A stretch of 64,000 nt of DNA from Geomonas azotofigens. GTDB taxonomy: Bacteria; Desulfobacterota; Desulfuromonadia; Geobacterales; Geobacteraceae. The stretch's first letter is position 1, and each line of letters begins with the position of its first letter. The notes beneath the pieces were generated by a model. The model was not told the DNA's origin. It did not search any database and saw nothing but the letters and a program-made list of their open reading frames with translations. Made by a program: the position numbers and the translations under genes. The stretch covers positions 682,001-746,000 of the forward strand of contig NZ_JAHLME010000001.1 in the NCBI RefSeq assembly GCF_018919395.1, given 5' to 3'. Shown piece by piece: positions 1 to 9,457 of this stretch.

Positions 1-1641
1 TACGAGTCGGCGGCGATCGGCACCGAGTTCATCCTGGACATGGCGCTCATTGACCGGATCGAGATCATCCGCGGTCCCAGCTCCTCGCTCTACGGCGCCG
101 GCGCCTTTTTCGGCGTCATCAACGTCATCAGCAAGAGCGCGAAGCAGATCGAGGGGGTGGAGGTCGGCGGCGGCTGGGGGAGCCAACAGACCGGCTCCGG
201 GCGCATCAGCTACGGCAAGCTCTTCAACGGCGGCGAGTTCCTCGTCTCCGGTTCCGGCTACTCCAGCCGGGGTAACGACCGCCTCTTCTTTCCGGAGTTC
301 AACGATCCCGCCACCAACAACGGCATCGCCCGCGACATGGACCGCGACCGCAGCTACTCGCTGTTCGCCTCGGGGCATCTGCGCGACTTCACCCTGACCG
401 GCGCCCTCATCTCGCGCGACAAGAGGATCCCCACCGCCTCCTTCGGCACCATCTTCAACGATCCGCGCACCGACTCCAACGACCGCAGGAGCTTCCTCGA
501 CCTTCGCTACGAAAAGGCCATCGACGGCACCGGCGTCACCGCCCGGCTCTTCTACGACGAGTACCGCTTCACCGGCAATTTCGCGTACGAGAAAACCGGC
601 GACGATCCTCCCTTCTACCCGGCGAGCTACGTCAACCGCGATGACCACCTGGCGCGCTGGTGGGGCGCCGAGCTGCAGGCGAGCCGCCAGCTCCTGCCGC
701 GCCTGCAGCTGACCGGTGGGGTGAAGTTCCGCGACAACGTCCAGATAGAGATCCCCAACTACGACCTGGTGCCGGGAGGGCGCAGGCTCGACAACAACCG
801 CGAGGACGTCTTTTACGCCATGTTCGGCCAGGCCGAACTGCGCATCCTGGATACGCTGATCCTCAACGCGGGGATCCGCTACGATCACTACGAGACCTTC
901 GGCGGGGCCACCAGCCCGCGCCTGGCGCTGATCTACACCCCGGTCGAGGGGACCGTGTTCAAACTGATCTACGGGCAGGCCTTCCGGGCGCCCAACGCCT
1001 ACGAGCTGTACTACAACGACGTCTTCAACGGCTACGCCACCAGCCTGTCGCTCAAACCCGAGACGGTGCGCAGCTACGAGGCGATCTACGAGCAGTACTA
1101 CGGCGGCGTGGTGCGGACCAGCGCGAGCCTGTTCTACAACAAGATCGACAACCTGATCAGCTACCAGGACGTGTCGCCGACCCAGGTGGCCTTCGCCAAC
1201 ATCGGCCGGGTCCAGGCGATGGGGGGAGAGTTCGAGGTCGAGGGACAGTGGAGCAGCGGCTTCGCCGCGCGCGGCAGCTACGGCTTCGTCTCCGCCCGAA
1301 ACGAGGGGACCGAGCAGAGCCTGGACTACTCGCCGCGCCACCTGGTCAAGCTGAACCTGACCGCGCCCCTGTACCGCAAGAAGGTCTTCGGGGGGATCGA
1401 GCTGCAGGGGGTGAGCCGGCGCGAGTTCGCGCACAGCGGCGCCCAGGTCGCCTCCCCGGGGTACCTGGTCACCAACGCCACCCTTTCATCGACGGCGCTG
1501 CTCCCCGGGCTCGAGGCCTCGTTCTCGATCTACAACCTCCTGGACCGGCGCCTGGACGACCCGGCCACCACCGACCACGTGCAGAGCCTGATCCCGCAGG
1601 ACGGCAGGACCTACCGGCTCCTGTTCAGCTACCGGTTCTAG
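1..1641 (+). CDS. TonB-dependent outer-membrane receptor (5' truncated by window)
   Basis: The reading frame is open from base 1, so the signal peptide, TonB box and first part of the plug lie outside the window. The visible protein begins inside the plug domain, with the typical IEIIRGPSSSLYGAGAF segment followed by GVINVISK. It continues as about 480 residues of alternating polar/aromatic beta-strands and ends in an aromatic residue (YRLLFSYRF), as expected for a 22-strand barrel recognised by the BAM machinery. Family role: TonB/ExbBD-driven uptake of a siderophore, cobalamin, sugar or other ligand. The ligand cannot be read from sequence. A YfiR-like gene starts 13 bases downstream, so receptor and c-di-GMP genes are probably co-transcribed. 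This suggests the receptor could also act as a sensor. Confidence 0.93.
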   Translation, partial: YESAAIGTEFILDMALIDRIEIIRGPSSSLYGAGAFFGVINVISKSAKQIEGVEVGGGWGSQQTGSGRISYGKLFNGGEFLVSGSGYSSRGNDRLFFPEFNDPATNNGIARDMDRDRSYSLFASGHLRDFTLTGALISRDKRIPTASFGTIFNDPRTDSNDRRSFLDLRYEKAIDGTGVTARLFYDEYRFTGNFAYEKTGDDPPFYPASYVNRDDHLARWWGAELQASRQLLPRLQLTGGVKFRDNVQIEIPNYDLVPGGRRLDNNREDVFYAMFGQAELRILDTLILNAGIRYDHYETFGGATSPRLALIYTPVEGTVFKLIYGQAFRAPNAYELYYNDVFNGYATSLSLKPETVRSYEAIYEQYYGGVVRTSASLFYNKIDNLISYQDVSPTQVAFANIGRVQAMGGEFEVEGQWSSGFAARGSYGFVSARNEGTEQSLDYSPRHLVKLNLTAPLYRKKVFGGIELQGVSRREFAHSGAQVASPGYLVTNATLSSTALLPGLEASFSIYNLLDRRLDDPATTDHVQSLIPQDGRTYRLLFSYRF

Positions 1642-1653
1642 GAGAGGGTGCCG

Positions 1654-2220
1654 ATGCCAGCATTGCCACGCATACGGAGGTGCCGCCTGGGGCTTTTGCT
1701 CCCGGCCCTCCTTTGTCTTCTCCTCGGTACGCCCGGCAGCCCCGGCGCGGAAGCGCCCCAGGAGTACCAGGTGAAGGGGGCCATGGTCTTCAACATGGCC
1801 AAGTACATCGAGTGGCCCGCCGACGCCTTCTCGGGAGGGGGGGCGCCGCTCCTCGTCTGCAGCCTCGGGCGCGGCCCCTTCACGGCCGCGCTGGAGCAGT
1901 ACCGCGGCAAGACGGTGCTGGGGCATCCCCTGCAGGTGAAGCGGGTGCAGCCCGGCGAGGAGCTCGGGGAGTGCCACCTGCTGGTGGTGAGCGGCGTGGA
2001 GAAGCGCTACCTGGCCGGCATCCTCGACCAGGCGCGCAAGAGGTCGCTTTTGACGGTGAGCGACCACCCCGACTTCGCCCGGCTGGGCGGCATGATCGGT
2101 CTGGTCGAGATCGAGGGGAGGGTCCGCTTCGAGATCAACGTCAAGGCGGCGCAGCAGGCCCGCGTCAAGATAAGCTCCCAGCTTCTGAAGCTGGCCCGCA
2201 TCATCCGGGAGGGGGACTGA
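1654..2220 (+). CDS. YfiR-like periplasmic protein (DUF4154)
   Basis: Secreted protein of about 188 residues. A signal peptide (basic RIRRCR, then a Leu-rich core) precedes a mature domain beginning EYQVKGAMVFNMAKYIEWP, the hallmark of the YfiR/DUF4154 family. In Pseudomonas, YfiR binds the periplasmic part of the diguanylate cyclase YfiN and represses it. Two mature cysteines (about C69 and C107) are spaced like one disulfide pair of Pseudomonas YfiR, and the second pair is missing. ATG 1654 was chosen because GGAGAGG lies six bases upstream. A GTG at 1648 is in frame but overlaps the ribosome site. The stop is one base before the ATG of the GGDEF-EAL gene, so translational coupling is likely. 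Family assignment is firm; ligand and partner are inferred from context. Confidence 0.88.
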   Translation: MPALPRIRRCRLGLLLPALLCLLLGTPGSPGAEAPQEYQVKGAMVFNMAKYIEWPADAFSGGGAPLLVCSLGRGPFTAALEQYRGKTVLGHPLQVKRVQPGEELGECHLLVVSGVEKRYLAGILDQARKRSLLTVSDHPDFARLGGMIGLVEIEGRVRFEINVKAAQQARVKISSQLLKLARIIREGD

Positions 2221-2221
2221 G

Positions 2222-4393
2222 ATGAGCCGCCCGGGCGAAAAGTTCATCAGGAACCTCCCCCTGCAGCGCAAGCTGATGCTGATCATCATGAGCTGCTGCA
2301 CGGCGACCCTTTTTGTCTCCTCACTCTTCTTCGTCGCGCGCGAGGCGCAGGTCCTGTACCGGAACCAGCAGGAATACCTGGTTTCGCTGGCGGACATGAT
2401 CGGCAGGAACAGCGCTTCCGCCCTGGTGTTCAACGACCCCAAGGCGGCGCAGGACACCATCAGGCCCCTCACCGACAAGGGCAACATCCTGGCGGCCTAC
2501 ATCGTGAACAAGGACGGACGGCTGTTCGCGCGCTACCAGGCCGCCGGAGCGGTGCACGCCGCGCTCCCCCTGGAGGTCCTCCCCGACTGGGCCTCGCCGG
2601 ACGAGGTGGCCCAGGCGGTGCGGCAGGTGGCGCGGGAGGCCTACACCAGCTCGTTGCTGTCCGGCTACGCCAGCGTGGTGAAGCCGGTCGAGCTGGACGG
2701 CGAGCAGGTCGGCACCGTGGTGCTTCATGCCAACGCCAGGGGCTTCTTGCACAGCCTGCGCTACAACATCCTGGTGGCGCTCGGTTTCATGGGGGTGACC
2801 TTCCTCGTGTTCTGCCTCTTCTCGGCCCGGCTGCAGCTGATGATTTCCGCGCCGCTTTTGGCCCTTTTGGCCGCCATGAAGGAGATCTCCGCCGGCAAGA
2901 ACTTCGAGCTGCGCGTGGCGAGGCCCTGCGACGACGAGATCGGCCTCTTGTACGACGGCTTCAACGAGATGCTCCACGAGATCGAGGAGCGGGACCAGAT
3001 CCTGAGGCAGCGCCAGGCCCACCTGCAGCAGCTCGCCCACTACGACCCGCTGACCCGGCTCCCCAACCGGACCCTGTTCTACGACCGCCTGGCCCAGGCG
3101 CTGTACCATGCCGAGCGCTCCCGGGAGGCGGTCGCGGTCATCTTCATCGACCTGGACCACTTCAAGGACATCAACGACACCCTGGGGCACCGCACCGGCG
3201 ACCTGCTGCTCATCGAGGTGGCGGGGCGGCTGGCGACCGTGGTGCGCAGCTGCGACACGGTGGCGCGCCTTGGTGGTGACGAGTTCACCGTCTTCTGCCA
3301 GAACGTGGGCAACGCCGAGAACGCGGCCCTGGTGGCTCAGAAGCTGGTGGCACTGTTCGGCGCCCCCTTCCGGCTGGGCGCCAGCGAGATCCGGGTCACC
3401 GCGAGCGTCGGGGTGACCATCTTTCCCCACGACGGCAAGGGGGTGGACGAGCTGCTCATGAACGCGGACATCGCCATGTACCACGCCAAGGGGTGCGGCA
3501 AGAACGTGTACGCCCTGTTCGACAAGAAGATGAACGAAAACGCCAGCGAGCGGGTCACGCTCCTGGCCGACCTGCGCCAGGCCGTGGAGCAGGGGCAGTT
3601 CGAGCTGCACTACCAGCCCAAGGTCGACCTCATGACCGGCAAGGTCACCAGCGTTGAGTCGCTGGTGCGCTGGATGCACCCGAGGCTCGGCCTGCTGGCG
3701 CCCGACAAGTTCATCCGGCTCGCCGAGGAGGGGGGGATGATCGCTGAGCTGACCGACTGGGTCATGCGTACCGCCTGCCTGCAGGCCAGGGCGTGGCAGG
3801 AGGCGAACCTGGCGCCGGTCCGGGTGGCGGTGAACCTCTCCCCGTTCCACTTCCAGCGCCAGGACGTGAAACAGTCGGTCTGCGCGGTGCTGGAGTCGAC
3901 CGGGCTGGACCCGGCCCTGCTGGAGATCGAGATCACCGAGAGCGCCCTGATGCAGAACGACGAGTACACCTGCCGGGTGCTGTCCGAGCTGCGCGAGATG
4001 GGGATCACCATCTCCGTGGACGATTTCGGCACCGGCTACTCGTCGCTGTCGTACCTGCACCGCTTCCCGATCAACACGTTGAAGATCGACCGCACCTTCA
4101 TCCTGAACATGATGAAGAGCTCGGAGGATCAGGCCATCGTGACCGCCATCATCGCCATGGCCAGGAGCCTCAAGATGCAGATCGTTGCGGAGGGGGTGGA
4201 ATCGGTGGAGCAGCTGGAGACGCTGAAGGACCAGGGGTGCCACGAGATCCAGGGCTTCCTGGTGTCCCGGCCGGTGAACGCGGAGCGGGTCGCCCGGTTC
4301 TTCACCGACGAGGATCACCTGCAACCGCATAGCGCCGCCGCGGAGGCCCTGCAGGGGGGGACCGCGCGGCATCTGTTAAACGACAGGCCCTAG
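2222..4393 (+). CDS. YfiN-like membrane CHASE8-HAMP-GGDEF-EAL protein
   Basis: 723-residue inner-membrane c-di-GMP enzyme. TM1 is at about 18-40, a periplasmic CHASE8-like sensor at about 45-170, TM2 at about 181-202 and HAMP to about 256. A GGDEF domain follows (RLGGDEF near 349), then an EAL domain (about 445-695). An RxxD inhibitory site (RSCD) lies five residues before GGDEF, so product feedback on the cyclase is expected. The EAL signature reads ESL (near 478). The other phosphodiesterase residues are present: NLSP, EITES, VDDFGTGYSS, LKIDRTF and EGVES. Both activities are therefore possible, unlike Pseudomonas YfiN, which has no EAL. It immediately follows the YfiR-like gene, supporting periplasmic control through its CHASE8 domain. 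Which activity dominates cannot be told. Confidence 0.93.
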   Translation: MSRPGEKFIRNLPLQRKLMLIIMSCCTATLFVSSLFFVAREAQVLYRNQQEYLVSLADMIGRNSASALVFNDPKAAQDTIRPLTDKGNILAAYIVNKDGRLFARYQAAGAVHAALPLEVLPDWASPDEVAQAVRQVAREAYTSSLLSGYASVVKPVELDGEQVGTVVLHANARGFLHSLRYNILVALGFMGVTFLVFCLFSARLQLMISAPLLALLAAMKEISAGKNFELRVARPCDDEIGLLYDGFNEMLHEIEERDQILRQRQAHLQQLAHYDPLTRLPNRTLFYDRLAQALYHAERSREAVAVIFIDLDHFKDINDTLGHRTGDLLLIEVAGRLATVVRSCDTVARLGGDEFTVFCQNVGNAENAALVAQKLVALFGAPFRLGASEIRVTASVGVTIFPHDGKGVDELLMNADIAMYHAKGCGKNVYALFDKKMNENASERVTLLADLRQAVEQGQFELHYQPKVDLMTGKVTSVESLVRWMHPRLGLLAPDKFIRLAEEGGMIAELTDWVMRTACLQARAWQEANLAPVRVAVNLSPFHFQRQDVKQSVCAVLESTGLDPALLEIEITESALMQNDEYTCRVLSELREMGITISVDDFGTGYSSLSYLHRFPINTLKIDRTFILNMMKSSEDQAIVTAIIAMARSLKMQIVAEGVESVEQLETLKDQGCHEIQGFLVSRPVNAERVARFFTDEDHLQPHSAAAEALQGGTARHLLNDRP

Positions 4394-4411
4394 GCCTGCC
4401 GAGGGGGAAAC

Positions 4412-6652
4412 ATGAACGAACTTACCATCAAGCTGAAGACGGGGGACGAGATCAAGGGGGTGCTGACCCGTTCCTTCAAGTATCAGGATACCGACCTCGA
4501 GGTGTTGACCGAGGAAAACAAGGAGACGCTGGTCTTCTCCCTGGACGAGATCTGCTACATCCGCTTCTTGAGCCCGCCGGCCGGCATCGGGCGCGGCGGC
4601 CGGGGGACGCTGGAGGAGGTGCAGACCATCGCCGGCGAGACCTTCCAGGTCACCGTCCCCGCCAACGGCAAGTTCCTCAAGGGGTTCCTGGGGCTCTTGC
4701 CCGGGGAGAGCAACCAGACCATCTTCTTCACCGACTCCGGGGTGCGCTACCGCCAGGACGCCCGCTACACCGGGCAGATCCTCCACGACCAGGGACTGGT
4801 CTCCACCGACAAGCTCGAGGCGGCGCTGAAGCTGCAGGAGGAGCAGGCGCACCGGGGGGATGACGCCGCCATCCTGCTCGCCGACGCGGTGGACGAGGTG
4901 GATCCGCACGAGGCCCAACGGCACGAGATGCACCACGCCCGCGTGGGGGACATCCTGGTCGAGTCCGGGCTGGTGACCAGGGAACAGGTGGAGGCCGCCT
5001 TCAAGAGCCAGAAGGGGAAGAAGCTCCAGGTCGGCGAGCTCCTGATCATGAAGGGGCTGATCACCGAGGAGCAGCTCCTGTCTGCTTTGGCCACCAAGTT
5101 CCGGCTTCGCTTCGTGGACCTGGAGACGGTGATACCGAGCGAGGCCGCGCTGGGCGCGATCTCGGAGGGGCTCGCCACCCGCCTCAGGGTGTTCCCCATT
5201 TCGCTGGAGGGGAGGAAGCTGGTGGTTGCCACCTGCGCCCCCACCGACCTCACCATCGGGGACAACCTGAGGTTCTCCACCAATTTCGCGCCGGAACTGG
5301 TGGTGGCGCCCTCGCGCCAGATCCTCGCCGCCATCGACAAGTACTACCGAAACCGCGTCGAGACGGTGGACACCCTTTTGAACGCGATGAAGGGCGAGGC
5401 GGAGTCGGTGACCATCGAGGAGGAGGTGGACGACACCCGGCTCCTCTTCGAGCCCGACTCCAAGATCATCTCCCTGGTGAACCGGATCCTGATCGACGCC
5501 TACCGCCGCGGCGCCTCGGACATCCATTTCGAGCCCGGCGCCGGCAACGAGCCGCTCAACATCCGCTACCGGATCGACGGCGAGTGCGTCCACGCCCACA
5601 AGGTTTCCGCCTCCTACAAGGGCGCCATCACCGTGCGCATCAAGATCATGGCCGACCTGAACATCGCCGAGCGGCGCCGGCCGCAAAGCGGCAAGATCCT
5701 CTTGCGCTACCGGCAGCAGATGCTGGAGTACCGCGTCGAGATCACCCCCATGGTCGGCGGTCGCGAAGGGGCGGTGTTGAGGCTCCTGGCGGCGTCCAAG
5801 CCGCTGCCCCTGGCGGGGCTCGGGTTGTTGTCCCACAACCTGGAGCGCTTCATCGACATCCTGGACAAGCCGCACGGCATCATCCTCTGCGTCGGCCCCA
5901 CCGGTTCCGGCAAGACCACGACGCTGCACTCGGCCCTGGGGCACATCAACACCCAGGAGCGCAAGATCTGGACCGCGGAGGACCCGGTCGAGATCACCCA
6001 GGCGGGGCTGTGCCAGGTACAGGTCAACGCGAAGATCGGCTTCAACTTCGCCGAGGCGCTGCGCTCCTTCCTGCGCGCCGACCCGGACGTGATCATGATC
6101 GGCGAGATGCGCGACGCCGAGACCTCCAAGATCGCCATCGAGGCCTCGCTCACCGGCCACCTGGTCTTCTCCACGCTGCACACCAACTCCGCCCCCGAGG
6201 CGGCCGTGCGCCTGATCGAAATGGGGATGGACCCCTTCAACTTCTCCGACGCCCTGCTGGGCATCCTGGCCCAGCGCCTGGCCAAGCGGCTCTGCGCCGC
6301 CTGCAGGAAGCCGGCGCGCGACCAGCGCCAGCGCTACGACGAGGTGGTGGCCGCGCTGAGGCAGATCGCCGGCGACCGGGAAGGTGTCATCCCCGATTTC
6401 AAGGAGGCCAACTTCATGAAGGCGGTCGGGTGCGAGGAGTGCGCCGGCACCGGCTACAAAGGGCGCATCGCCCTGCACGAGCTGATGGTCGGGACGGAGA
6501 AGGTGAAGGTCGCGGTCAGGCGCGGCGTGGGGATGGACGAGCTGCGCTCCATAGCGATGGATGAGGGGATGTGGACCCTCAAGATGGACGGCCTGGTCAA
6601 GGTGCTGCGGGGTGAAACGGACCTGGAGCAGATCCTCAAGGTCTGCATGTGA
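4412..6652 (+). CDS. GspE/PilB-family ATPase with triple MshEN motifs
   Basis: 746-residue cytoplasmic assembly ATPase of the type II secretion / type IV pilus extension family. Residues 1-60 form a small domain I do not recognise. Three MshEN-type 24-residue motifs follow, near 119-142, 178-201 (RVGDILVESG...Q) and 205-228. Such motifs bind c-di-GMP in Vibrio MshE. The C-terminal ATPase has Walker A GPTGSGKTTT near 495, an Asp-box and Walker B region (RADPDVIMIGEMRD), the HTNSAPEA histidine box, and a four-cysteine zinc site (CAAC near 627 and CEEC near 673). No pilin, PilC or secretin gene lies nearby, so it is an orphan motor gene. It sits 18 bases after a c-di-GMP enzyme gene, which fits nucleotide control. 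AGGGGGAAAC precedes the ATG. Confidence 0.92.
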   Translation: MNELTIKLKTGDEIKGVLTRSFKYQDTDLEVLTEENKETLVFSLDEICYIRFLSPPAGIGRGGRGTLEEVQTIAGETFQVTVPANGKFLKGFLGLLPGESNQTIFFTDSGVRYRQDARYTGQILHDQGLVSTDKLEAALKLQEEQAHRGDDAAILLADAVDEVDPHEAQRHEMHHARVGDILVESGLVTREQVEAAFKSQKGKKLQVGELLIMKGLITEEQLLSALATKFRLRFVDLETVIPSEAALGAISEGLATRLRVFPISLEGRKLVVATCAPTDLTIGDNLRFSTNFAPELVVAPSRQILAAIDKYYRNRVETVDTLLNAMKGEAESVTIEEEVDDTRLLFEPDSKIISLVNRILIDAYRRGASDIHFEPGAGNEPLNIRYRIDGECVHAHKVSASYKGAITVRIKIMADLNIAERRRPQSGKILLRYRQQMLEYRVEITPMVGGREGAVLRLLAASKPLPLAGLGLLSHNLERFIDILDKPHGIILCVGPTGSGKTTTLHSALGHINTQERKIWTAEDPVEITQAGLCQVQVNAKIGFNFAEALRSFLRADPDVIMIGEMRDAETSKIAIEASLTGHLVFSTLHTNSAPEAAVRLIEMGMDPFNFSDALLGILAQRLAKRLCAACRKPARDQRQRYDEVVAALRQIAGDREGVIPDFKEANFMKAVGCEECAGTGYKGRIALHELMVGTEKVKVAVRRGVGMDELRSIAMDEGMWTLKMDGLVKVLRGETDLEQILKVCM

Positions 6653-6693
6653 CGGTGGCGGGGGAAGGCGGCGCGTGGCGGAGGGACTGAAAC

Positions 6694-9435
6694 ATGGCCC
6701 AGGGTGAGTTGCGTTCGAGTTGGAAAGCGATGCTGGCGGCGCTGTCGCTTCTGGCGGCCATCCCGTTCCTGCTCCTGGAGCTGTTCGGCTCCACGCTGTA
6801 CCTCGTGCTGGACGTTTCCACCTACCTCACCTTGCACAACACCGTCGAGCTTTTCAGCGTTTTTGTCTCCCTCTCCATCTTCGGGGTGGGGTGGTTCTCC
6901 TACAACCAAAGCCGCGACCGGCATACCCTGTTCCTCGCCGTGGCCTTTCTCGGCATCGGCCTCATGGACTTAATGCACACCCTGGCCTACCCGGGGATGC
7001 CCGACCTGATCACCCACAACTCCCCCAACAAGTCCACCCAGTTCTGGATCGTCGTGCGCACCTTCTCCGCCGCCGCCTTCCTTTTGAGCGCCTTCGTGGA
7101 CGAACAGTGCCGGTGCCGGTGGCTGGGGAGGCTGCCGCTCCTGGCGGGGGTGCTCGCCGTCGCCGCGATCTCCTTCTGGGCCATCATCTTTCATCCCGAC
7201 CTGGTGCCGGACACCTTCGTGCCGGGGGTGGGGCTCACCCCCTTCAAGAAGGCGTCCGAGCTGGTCATCATCGCCCTGCTGGTGCTGGCCGCCCTGGCCT
7301 ACCTGCGACGGCTGCGCAACTCCCGGGACGGCATCTACCTCTACTACCTGAGCGCCTTCATCCTCTGCATCGTAAGCGAGCTCGCCTTCACCGCCTACAA
7401 GAGCGCGTTCGACAGCTACAACGTCCTCGGGCACCTGTACAAGCTGTTCGCCTTCCTGCTGATCTACCAGGGCATCTTCGCCGCCGCGATCCAGCGCCCC
7501 TACCGGCAGTTCCGTCTCACCCTCGGGGAGTTGCGCCACACCAACGACCTCCTCGTGCACATCATGGACTCGATCCCGCACTGCATCTTCTGGAAGGACC
7601 GCGACAGCGTCTATCTTGGCTGCAATCGCGAGTTCGCCAGGAGCGCGGGATTGGCCGATCCCGCCGATATCGTGGGAAAATCCGACTACGACCTCCCCTG
7701 GAGCCGGGAGGAGTCCGAGGGGTACCTGGCCGACGACCGGGAGGTGATGCGGAGCAACCAGGCGAAGATGCACATCATCGAGAAGCTGACCCCGGCGGAC
7801 GGCAGCGTCATCTGGATCGACACCAGCAAGATGCCGCTGGTCGACGAGGAGGGCGCGGTGCGGGGGGTGCTCGGCATCTACGAGGACATCACGGCCAGAA
7901 AGCTCGCCGAGGAACGGCTCTCCGAGACGCTGCAGTTCAACCAGGAGATCATCAACTGCGCCCGGGAGGGGATCATCGTCTACGACCGGGAGTTGCGCTA
8001 CCTGGTCTGGAACCCGTACATGGAGGAGATCAGCGGCAAGCTGGCCGGCGAGGTCCTGGGCAGGCACCCCGCCGAGATCCTCCCCTGGCTCGTCGACAGC
8101 GGCGTGGTGTCCCGGCTGGAGCAGCTCGTGAGTGGCGCCGCCGTTCCCTCGGTGGTGGAATTCATGGCCACCGACCTCAGGGGGAAGACGATGTGGCTCT
8201 CCGACGCCTCCGCCCCCTTGCGCAGCAGCTCCGGTGACATCATCGGGATCATCGGCACGGTGCGCGACATCACCGAGCGGCGCGGCATCGAGGAGCAATT
8301 GCGCCAGGCCCAGAAGCTCGAGTCGGTGGGACGGCTGGCGGGCGGCGTGGCGCACGATTTCAACAACAAGCTCACCGTGATCATGGGGAGCGCCGAGTTG
8401 GCGTTGCGGCAGGCCCGGGACGCCTCGCTTTTGGAGTACCTGCGCCTGATCGTCAAGGCCGCGGAACAGTCCCGGGACATCACCACGCAGTTGCTCGCCT
8501 TCTCGCGCCAACAGGTGGTAACGCCCAGGAGCGTGCAGGTGAACAGCATGCTGCAGGAGTTCAAGAAGTCGCTCGGGCGCCTGATCGGGGAGGACATCGC
8601 CATCGTGCTGGCGCCGGGGGAGGAGCTCTGGAACATCAGCATCGACCCGGTGCAACTGGACCAGATCGTCATGAACCTCGTGGTGAACGCGCGCGACGCC
8701 ATGCCGCAGGGGGGAACCATCACCCTCGAGACGGCGAACGTGCAGTTCGAGGAGGCCCCCTCCCGGCACCCGGAGGCGCCGCCGGGAGCATACGTGAGGA
8801 TCACCTGCCGGGACACCGGCGTGGGGATCGACGCCGCGACCCGCGCCCATATCTTCGAGCCCTTCTACACCACCAAGGAGCAGGGGAAGGGGACCGGGCT
8901 CGGTCTCGCCACCGTGTACGGCATCGTCAGGCAAAACGGCGGCTTCATCGACCTCGAGACCACTCCGGGGTGCGGGAGCGCGTTCAGCATCTTGCTGCCG
9001 AGGTGCGTCGGCGGGGACGAGAACCACGAGCCGGTGCGGCGGTTGGAGCCGGGGCGGGGGGCGGGAACCGTGCTCCTGGTCGAGGACGAGGATATGGTGC
9101 GCGAGCTGACCGCGGGGCTCCTCGAAGCCCTGGGTTACCGCTGCCTGGCCACGGCCGATCCGCGGGAGGCGCTGGAGGTGGCGGCCAACCCCGAGGTCGC
9201 CATCGACCTGGTGCTCACCGACGTGCTCATGCCCGGCATGCGTGGACAGGAAATGATGGAGCGGATGCGGCGCCAGCGCCCCGGGATCAAGTGCATCTAC
9301 ATGTCCGGCTTCACCGACGCCATCCTCGACGGGCAAAGCGCGGGGCAGGAGGGGGCGGCTTTCCTGAAGAAGCCGTTCCAGATGGAAGAACTGGCGCAGA
9401 TGGTGGGGGCGGTGCTGGACGGGCGCCCGCGCTGA
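6694..9435 (+). CDS. MASE3-PAS-PAS hybrid histidine kinase with C-terminal receiver
   Basis: 913-residue membrane sensor kinase. The first 270 residues are a MASE3-type multi-helix membrane sensor (FLGIGLMDLMHTLAYPGM is characteristic). Two PAS domains follow (about 285-405 and 415-530). The dimerisation helix carries the phospho-histidine in GGVAHDFNNKL (about 552). The ATPase domain has the N-box NLVVNARDAM, DTGVGID and GTGLGLATVYG. A receiver domain from about 790 has its acceptor Asp in VLTDVLMPG and the conserved Lys in FLKKPF. No HPt or separate output regulator follows, so the receiver may act internally or pass phosphate elsewhere. GGAGG lies eight bases before the ATG. The gene starts 41 bases after the ATPase gene and may share its transcript. 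Confidence 0.93.
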   Translation: MAQGELRSSWKAMLAALSLLAAIPFLLLELFGSTLYLVLDVSTYLTLHNTVELFSVFVSLSIFGVGWFSYNQSRDRHTLFLAVAFLGIGLMDLMHTLAYPGMPDLITHNSPNKSTQFWIVVRTFSAAAFLLSAFVDEQCRCRWLGRLPLLAGVLAVAAISFWAIIFHPDLVPDTFVPGVGLTPFKKASELVIIALLVLAALAYLRRLRNSRDGIYLYYLSAFILCIVSELAFTAYKSAFDSYNVLGHLYKLFAFLLIYQGIFAAAIQRPYRQFRLTLGELRHTNDLLVHIMDSIPHCIFWKDRDSVYLGCNREFARSAGLADPADIVGKSDYDLPWSREESEGYLADDREVMRSNQAKMHIIEKLTPADGSVIWIDTSKMPLVDEEGAVRGVLGIYEDITARKLAEERLSETLQFNQEIINCAREGIIVYDRELRYLVWNPYMEEISGKLAGEVLGRHPAEILPWLVDSGVVSRLEQLVSGAAVPSVVEFMATDLRGKTMWLSDASAPLRSSSGDIIGIIGTVRDITERRGIEEQLRQAQKLESVGRLAGGVAHDFNNKLTVIMGSAELALRQARDASLLEYLRLIVKAAEQSRDITTQLLAFSRQQVVTPRSVQVNSMLQEFKKSLGRLIGEDIAIVLAPGEELWNISIDPVQLDQIVMNLVVNARDAMPQGGTITLETANVQFEEAPSRHPEAPPGAYVRITCRDTGVGIDAATRAHIFEPFYTTKEQGKGTGLGLATVYGIVRQNGGFIDLETTPGCGSAFSILLPRCVGGDENHEPVRRLEPGRGAGTVLLVEDEDMVRELTAGLLEALGYRCLATADPREALEVAANPEVAIDLVLTDVLMPGMRGQEMMERMRRQRPGIKCIYMSGFTDAILDGQSAGQEGAAFLKKPFQMEELAQMVGAVLDGRPR

Positions 9436-9457
9436 GGCTTCGCGGAGAGGGACGGAG

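Noticed and set aside
1648..1653. GTG start for the YfiR-like protein
   Set aside because: It overlaps the ribosome site; the ATG at 1654 has ideal spacing.
2321..4372. 683-residue open frame antisense to the GGDEF-EAL gene
   Set aside because: Composition is typical of an antisense shadow in GC-rich DNA (Leu/Gly/His/Arg/Val-rich), with no motifs and no ribosome site. The sense protein is a clear family member.
4376..6478. 700-residue antisense frame over the first ATPase gene
   Set aside because: Same shadow effect. The plus-strand frame carries Walker and zinc motifs.
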